From the NCBI GenBank assembly GCA_947579605.1, contig OX388311.1, forward strand, positions 26,972,951 to 27,036,950: 64,000 bases of DNA, given 5' to 3'. Positions 59,382 through 64,000 of the stretch are shown in pieces (positions within the stretch are counted from its first letter, which is position 1; each line of letters opens with the position of its first letter). Source of the DNA: Athripsodes cinereus (lineage: Eukaryota; Arthropoda; Insecta; Trichoptera; Leptoceridae). Under the pieces are notes generated by a model. It saw nothing but the letters and a program-made list of their open reading frames with translations. It searched no databases and was not told the origin of the DNA. The translations under genes were made by a program, and so were the position numbers.

Positions 59382-60455
59382 TTAAAATTCTAAAGTTTTT
59401 CTAACATCTTGGAATAAATCATCAATATCGAAATCATCATCGGTCGATGGAAATTCACTGTCACTATTTGATATTTTATAACAAATGTGACTCATGTAAG
59501 TATCAATATCTTGTGGAATATGCATTTGATGATGCCTTGGTACACATTTTTTGTGAAACAATTTGCAACATTCCTCACATTTAATGCTATTGTTCTTAGT
59601 TACTGATTTCGTGCATTTATCACAATGATTTTTTTCCCTAATTTCCTTTCTTTTTATCCTTTCTGCCGCTCGTTTTTCCATTTCTTCATTTTTTATTCTT
59701 TTTACTTCCTTCTTTTTTTCGTAATATATTTGCCATTGTTCTGATGAAACAACAGCAGGAATCTTTTCAGATTTCCTTTTTTTTGGTCACGGTTTTCTTG
59801 TGTTCCGGCCACACTAAAACCCGTTTGAATGGTGATGGTATTACTGAAGTGCTAGGTTGGCAGTCCACATCAGCCAAACTACTTGAATGGGCATTTGAAA
59901 GTTCAATTGAAGTGCTTGGTTGGCAGTCCAAATCAGCTAAACTACTTAAATTGGCATTTGAAAGTTCAATCGAAGTGCTTAGTTGGCATTCCACATCAGT
60001 CAAATTACTTGCGTTAACATCTAATTGTTCAAGTTCTTCTAGACTAGCCAACTCTAATGGGTTGATGGTTTCAGTAGTAAATATTACTTGTGGATTTTCT
60101 TCAATCAATGGACTTCTTTCTCGTACTATTGTTATATTCTTGCACAATTGTTTTATAAAAATAAAATAGAGATTTATCTTCAACCAGCTCTCAACCAGTT
60201 ATTGGGAAACCAGCTCTTAATGTGTCTATTATCCATTTGACCAACGTTTTTTCATACTCTTTATTTAATGTTGCCTCTGGGTCATTTTTTTTGCTTTGGC
60301 GTTTTTCCTTTAACCTTATAAAGCAATGTAATTCTTGGTAAGTTATGCTTTTTAGCCGCAGTTGCAACTAGAAGGCCTTGTAAAAGTACATCATTAATCG
60401 CCCTCTGCATAGTCTCCTCTGAATATGCCAGCATTTTACCTCTTGAAGGTAGCAT
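59382..60455 (-). pseudogene. Internally deleted psq-HTH transposase gene
   Basis: The N-terminal piece (60455-60282, ATG to TGA, 57 codons) reads MLPSRGKMLAYSEETMQRAI, NDVLLQGLLVATAAKKHN, LPRITLLYKVKG. This is a clear psq-type helix-turn-helix, the DNA-binding domain of pogo/jerky-like transposases. After a frameshift in an A run the next part follows (NDPEATLNKEYEKTLVKWII, then AGFPIT), the usual continuation. The expected DDE catalytic domain of a few hundred residues is missing; the sequence passes near 60190 into the C-terminal tail (60180-59767), which ends FKRVLVWPEHKKTVTKKKE. A second A-run frameshift leads to IPAVVSSEQWQIYYEKKKE and a basic coiled-coil-like stretch. It ends with a Cys/His zinc-binding region (CDKC, CEEC, FHKKC, HICY) and an acidic tail (59681-59382). 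An AG after a T-run just before the ATG could be a splice acceptor. Inactive as a transposase. Confidence 0.8.
59846..60034 (-). repeat. 63-bp in-frame tandem repeat within the transposase tail
   Basis: GAAGTGCT words at 59846, 59909 and 59972 mark three units of exactly 63 bp. On the minus strand each encodes 21 residues of the type STSIELSNAxxSSLADxDCQP; the third unit (SNLTDVECQL) is the most diverged. The length keeps frame. The role of the repeat is unknown. Confidence 0.8.
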
Positions 60456-60496
60456 TTTGATTTCCTCAATATCTAAAAAAAAACATATTTACTTTA

Positions 60497-60718
60497 CCCA
60501 GTAGTTGACATATTAAATACCCAGTAGTTGACACCCTGTCAACTACTGGAAGCACTTCAAATATGACCATCAAAATAAAAACAGCACATGCTGAGGGCAT
60601 TTCTATTGCAATAAAGTCTAAATTTGTCAAAAATAAATCATTTTATCATTCCCCAGTAGTTGACAGGGGGTGTCAACTACTAGGGATACCCCAATTTAAA
60701 GAACCAGTACTTGACACC
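60497..60718 (+). repeat. Right subterminal motif cluster with palindrome
   Basis: Copies: CCCAGTAGTTGACA (60497), CCCAGTAGTTGACACC (60520), reverse TGTCAACTACTGG (60537), CCCCAGTAGTTGACA (60651), reverse TGTCAACTACTAGGG (60671), ACCAGTACTTGACACC (60703). The 60651-60685 pair forms a hairpin with 14 of 15 pairs around GGGGG. Confidence 0.75.
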
Positions 60719-61068
60719 CCCCAATATCTCTAAAACTTCTCTAAAGTTTGTTAAACAGTTTTATAAAAACAATTTATACAATCAATATCTATCATTTAAT
60801 AGAACAAGACAGTAAATATTTACTAAGATTTCAGTTTTATTAGAAAAAATATAATACTCACTTTCTTAACAACTTTGTTAAGGAACTGTCACTTAAACGG
60901 AATAAAACACGTGGATCCAACTCAGAGTTCAAAAACCAACTGACAAGGTCGTACAAGATACATCTTAGGTATTTTTATTAATAATAGATGGCACAAGGTG
61001 TTTTTTGATGTATTTACCATAGATGACACTTTACTGGTTTGCTTAATATTGAACAAAATATGTCAAAG

Positions 61069-61109
61069 TGTCAACTACTGGTGCACTGTCAAGCACCGGT
61101 GCCGTTACC
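61069..61109 (-). repeat. Right terminal inverted repeat
   Basis: It ends CACCGGTGCCGTTACC, the reverse complement of the left end, and includes two more reverse motif copies: TGTCAACTACTGGTGC (61069) and TGTCAAGCACCGGTGC (61087). Confidence 0.85.
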
Positions 61110-61284
61110 TTAATGTGGTATCGGCGTTGACTACTGTTTGTTTCTTCGTTCAATCTCTTCTACAACTCAAATTATTTATTGGTTCTCGCCCTGAAAGCTA
61201 ACACTGCCTCTGGAAATGCGTAATGGATGTATGTCCAGTCTTACACATACCTTTTCGTCGGAAACCTTCCATCTATCCATGCAA

Positions 61285-61512
61285 TTTACACAAATGGGGT
61301 AGCCAACGCATTAACTGCATGAAATAAACATACAAGTTGTCCTACTCGCCCTAATGAAAACTAACACATTAAGTATGGGTGGCATACTTCATCACTGAAC
61401 TGAAGATGCTATATATGCGACGTTTTGTGAATAACGGCTTTTTTAAAGACGCCCGAAAACTAACATGAAAGCGTGGAAGGCCTATGTTTTACCGGGGACT
61501 TAGCGGAATATC
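61285..61512 (-). repeat. Family A repeat, reverse, diverged
   Basis: The plus strand reads TTACACAAATGGGGTAGCCA, AAACATACAAGTTGTCCTAC, GTATGGGTGGCATACTTCAT, CACTGAACTGAAGATG, ATATGCGACGTTTTGTGAAT, GACGCCCGAAAACTAACATG, and TTTTACCGGGGACTTAGCGG. Nearly the whole family is represented, except for the last bases and the tail. Confidence 0.7.
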
Positions 61513-61934
61513 GGAAACTTATTAATATTTCATTCCTATATTTAGACGGCTGTTATGCACGGCCTTTTATTCAATAAGTAGAGATAACATTGTCGGTCGG
61601 TGGATGGCGCTGGTAGTAGCTGCCTGAAACCTCTGACGTCTCATTTTTCAAAATTAAATATTATTATCTTATAATTGTTCAAATTAACAAAATTTTAATA
61701 CATTATTTTAGTTTCAATAGTTTTATATAGTAAATTGGGTGTTATTATTTTTAAAATAGTTAAAAATTTCAAATTTAATAATGTGAATATTAGTGAAAAA
61801 TATTTGTGACAATTAGTAATACCTTCAATTGGATGGATATATTCAATGGATCACATAAAATTCTCGCATTTTAATCAAATTTGTGACAATCACAATTGTG
61901 TTTTCAAAATTTTATAATAGTTAAATAAAAATCA

Positions 61935-62007
61935 TAGGCGCCCTTGAGACGGTCTAGGGACTGTTAAATGGCGTCAAAACAAAATCATCCATAATCATCA
62001 TCATCAA
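61935..62007 (-). repeat. Family F dispersed repeat, reverse
   Basis: The plus strand reads AGGCGCCCTTGAGACGGTCT, AGGGACTGTTAAATGGCGTC, AAAAC, then ATCATCATCATC. This is the reverse complement of the 28825 copy, including the (GAT)n run on the same side. Confidence 0.65.
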
Positions 62008-62831
62008 GTAAAAAATATAATTTGTTCTCAAGATGAAGTCCACCAAGCAACCCATTCGAATTCAGATGGATTAGATTAGACCATACATTCAAATATTCTA
62101 ATTATACCTTATAAAACACAATTTTGTGGGGTTGGAATATAATTTTCCATCATCCGATCAATAAAAACTGACGAAGAAAAGTTACAACGTCAAGTTAATA
62201 AGTGTGGTAATTCGCCTTGAAAAATACACTTATCATCAATACTCGAATACAGGAGTATGTACTTGTACTAGTATATAGTTGATTGATGTAACGAGTGATG
62301 AAAGCAAACACGCGTGCGTAAGTAAGCCTGTCTTTATCAATGTTCAAGAAAGTTGACGAAGCATATTCAATCAAAAATCCATTAACATTTCAGCTCATAA
62401 AATATAAACGACTATTATTATTATTATTGATAATAACAAAACCGAAACACTTATGTAAATAATACAACAATGGATATAGATCTAAAAGTTCCTTCGGTCC
62501 ACTTACGAGATTAGAAAAGTTTGTAGTGTAAAGTAACCACGGAATGAGGTCAAAACTGAGCTACCCTCTACTTAATGATTTTCCAAAATATGAGCTACAA
62601 TATCACATAAACAACAGGAAATGCATCACAATTAAGAACACAAAGAAAACAACCACCACATTTTTTAAATCGCAAATTGCAAATGTTTTTTCAAAAATGA
62701 GATTTCAAATATACTACAAACTAAGTAGGTACGTCATTCCGTTTTAACAATATAAGCATTGGAAAATCGATCGAAAATACGCTTTTCATTATTGCAGATT
62801 CATAATATATTTTAATGAGTACAAATATTGT

Positions 62832-63043
62832 ATCCCCGGTAAGAAAGGTGTCTTCCACTCATTTCTGTAAGTTTTCAAGTATCCTGTAAAAGGCAGGTGT
62901 TTGTAAACCTCACGTATAAGACAATTAACATTTACGAGGCGCGCCATCCATCCAGAATGTCTCGATTTTTTATTGGCACGCAGGACAATCTGCATGATTA
63001 TTACGTGCTGTTAATCCATTGGCAGCCCAACTTGTGTCGCAAA
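62832..63043 (+). repeat. Family A repeat, near full length
   Basis: It has CCCCGGTAAGAAAGGTGTCT, TCCACTCATTTCTGTAAGTT, TTCAAGTATCCTGTAAAAGG, CAGGTGTTTGTAAACCTCAC, GTATAAGACAATTAACATTT, CCATCCATCCAGAATGTCTC, GGCACGCAGGACAATCTGCA, TGATTATTACGTGC and GGCAGCCCAACTTGTGTCGC. There is a small internal deletion at GCGATGAGGT and no preserved tail. The minus frame 62789-62995 is accidental. Confidence 0.75.
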
Positions 63044-63208
63044 ATAGGTTAAATGTCAAAGTGAAAGATTTTTTCTTTTAAGATTTATAATACTGTTTTA
63101 TTCTCCAAGACAATCCTCTTTTACTTGAATATAAAATTTGTTCTTTGTTTAAACCCCTTGAGCACTAAAGCTGTGTAAAAAGATTTTTAATGAAAATTAT
63201 AAATAATA

Positions 63209-63238
63209 CCTATACCTACCTATACCTACCTATATCTA
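63209..63238. repeat. TACCTA simple repeat
   Basis: A short run of TACCTATACCTACC-type units. No function is implied. Confidence 0.6.
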
Positions 63239-63796
63239 GGCGCCACCTACATAAGTTTCATTGTATCCTTGCTTTAGCCTTATATTATTACACGTGCCGA
63301 ATATAAGATGTACCAAACGGTTTTATGTAACAGATGAGTTATTTGCATTAAGGGCTATAATGTTTTAAAAGGAAACACTTAAGAAGCACCTACATAGGCT
63401 CAAAGAAATATTTAATCCAGCTATTTATCTACAACATTTTCGGATTCTCATAGTTACAAGAAGATTATTTTTTTTTTTAGAAATTATTATGTCAAATACT
63501 AACATGAGATCAAACAAAATACAAAGAAGAATCAAATAAGTGCACGTGAAAAAGGTTCCAAAAAGCAGAAGAAAAGGGTATCACCGAAATATTTTCATAA
63601 ATCTTCAGGGAATAAAATAGATTCTATGCAGGCTTTCTGTACACGTGACACGAGTCGGATGATCAAGAATAAAATAAGTAATTATTCTTATAATAAATAT
63701 AGTATTAAAAAAGTACCTACTAGTAAAAATAAATCACATTCACTTCTTGCAATAATGTATGAAACTTAACTTTTAGTTCCCCAAGAAACTGGAATA

Positions 63797-64000
63797 AGTT
63801 TACCATTTTTGACCGACGCCGACGGTATATACCAATACAAAAAGAAAGTATGAGGGAGGCTGGATTGACATCCACAAGTCGACCCCAGAGACGGTGCAGT
63901 GGCTTTCTGGACGGGAACCAAGGATTTGATTTGGAATGACTATTGAACGCAGAAATCTAGCTTAGAAAATCAACACAAGCCGAAGCCATCCAAAAGGTAC
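63797..64000. other. Unexplained GC-richer segment at the window edge
   Basis: The composition changes here: GACCGACGCCGACGGTATAT, GGGAGGCTGGATTGACATCC, ACAAGTCGACCCCAGAGACG, GTGCAGTGGCTTTCTGGACG. Plus-strand frames give pieces such as WIDIHKSTPETVQWLSGREP, with stops in every frame. It looks like a decayed coding or retroelement segment cut by the window end. I cannot name it. Confidence 0.35.

Larger units (their letters stand above)
58801..61113 (-). mobile_element. Non-autonomous pogo/jerky-like DNA transposon with intact ends
   Basis: The terminal inverted repeats are GGTAACGGCACC at 58805 and its exact reverse complement ending at 61109; the match extends imperfectly to 24 bp (21 of 24), reaching TTGACA. 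Each end is bordered by TTAA (58801-58804 and 61110-61113). The target duplication can be read as TTAA, or as TA if the element starts at AGG. Pogo-type DDE transposases use TA, whereas piggyBac and Kolobok use TTAA, so the ends alone are ambiguous, but the encoded protein favours the pogo group. About twelve copies of a CCAGTAGTTGACA motif lie near the ends. The minus-strand transposase gene has lost its catalytic domain, so movement would need a transposase supplied in trans. The near-perfect ends suggest a fairly young insertion. Confidence 0.85.

Noticed and set aside
59744..60169. 141-codon plus-strand frame inside the DNA transposon
   Set aside because: It is the antisense shadow of the transposase tail, which carries recognisable blocks on the minus strand.
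61395..61425. CTGAAGATG in a family A copy
   Set aside because: No GAAA or paired helices; the word comes from the family A sequence.
1..64000. CRISPR arrays, operons, bacterial promoters, tRNA and rRNA genes
   Set aside because: None found. The DNA is eukaryotic in character, and the tRNA-like sequences are SINE heads without a closing acceptor stem.

Overview
The window is AT-rich insect-type nuclear DNA (roughly 70% A+T by eye). I find no host protein-coding gene, tRNA gene or rRNA that I can recognise. Almost everything that can be supported is mobile-element material in various stages of decay: C-terminal remnants of non-LTR retrotransposons, short dispersed repeats, tRNA-derived SINEs, one DNA transposon with intact ends, and four short sequences that fold as hammerhead self-cleaving ribozymes. 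The non-LTR 3' ends (a conserved SAYP-type C-terminus followed by a GTGATGGTATG tail, and an EAYV-QWT terminus) resemble elements I know from moths and butterflies, so Lepidoptera or a near relative is my best guess. That is inference from repeat content. Most of the window is best read as intergenic or intronic DNA.

Layout. 1-6.5 kb: unexplained AT-rich DNA with one degraded copy of the main dispersed repeat (called family A here). 6.5-11.1 kb: a cluster of decayed retroelement ends (7305-7497 minus, 8784-8975 plus, 11029-11095 plus) and a tRNA-derived SINE. 11.6-11.8 kb: a hammerhead ribozyme inside a 17-bp inverted repeat. 13.7-20.5 kb: family A copies, including a head-to-tail pair, and repeats D and E. 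23.0 and 27.0 kb: two further ribozyme motifs. 28.8-30.1 kb: an RTE-like retrotransposon 3' end with a TATG tail, followed by the best family A copy. 31.8-32.1 kb: a degenerate 60-bp tandem repeat. 33-50 kb: more copies of A, C, D, E and F and the SINE family, and GC-rich patches at 44.4 and 45.0 kb split by a SINE. 50.8-51.8 kb: the longest reverse transcriptase remnant, followed by a perfect 20-bp hairpin. 53.7 kb: a second RTE-like 3' end. 56.7 kb: the fourth ribozyme. 58.8-61.1 kb: the DNA transposon. 61-64 kb: family A and F copies and an unexplained terminal segment.

The most informative element is the 2.3-kb transposon at 58801-61113. It has near-perfect terminal inverted repeats flanked by TTAA (or TA) and about twelve copies of a CCAGTAGTTGACA motif gathered near its ends. 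On its minus strand is a broken transposase gene that keeps a psq-type helix-turn-helix and a zinc-binding C-terminal tail but has lost the whole catalytic DDE domain. It is therefore a non-autonomous derivative of a pogo/jerky-like element.

Two relationships link the parts. First, the 3' end of family A matches the 3' end of the RTE-like elements (CTACCCCACTT, then GTGATGGTAT, then a simple-repeat tail), which is what a SINE borrowing LINE machinery would show. Second, all four ribozyme motifs share one layout: core CUGANGA, a U, helix II, GAAA, a 4- or 6-nt self-complementary helix III, then UH. This layout is known from hammerheads carried by Penelope-like elements and retrozymes. All coordinates of decayed repeats are approximate, because boundaries were judged by eye.
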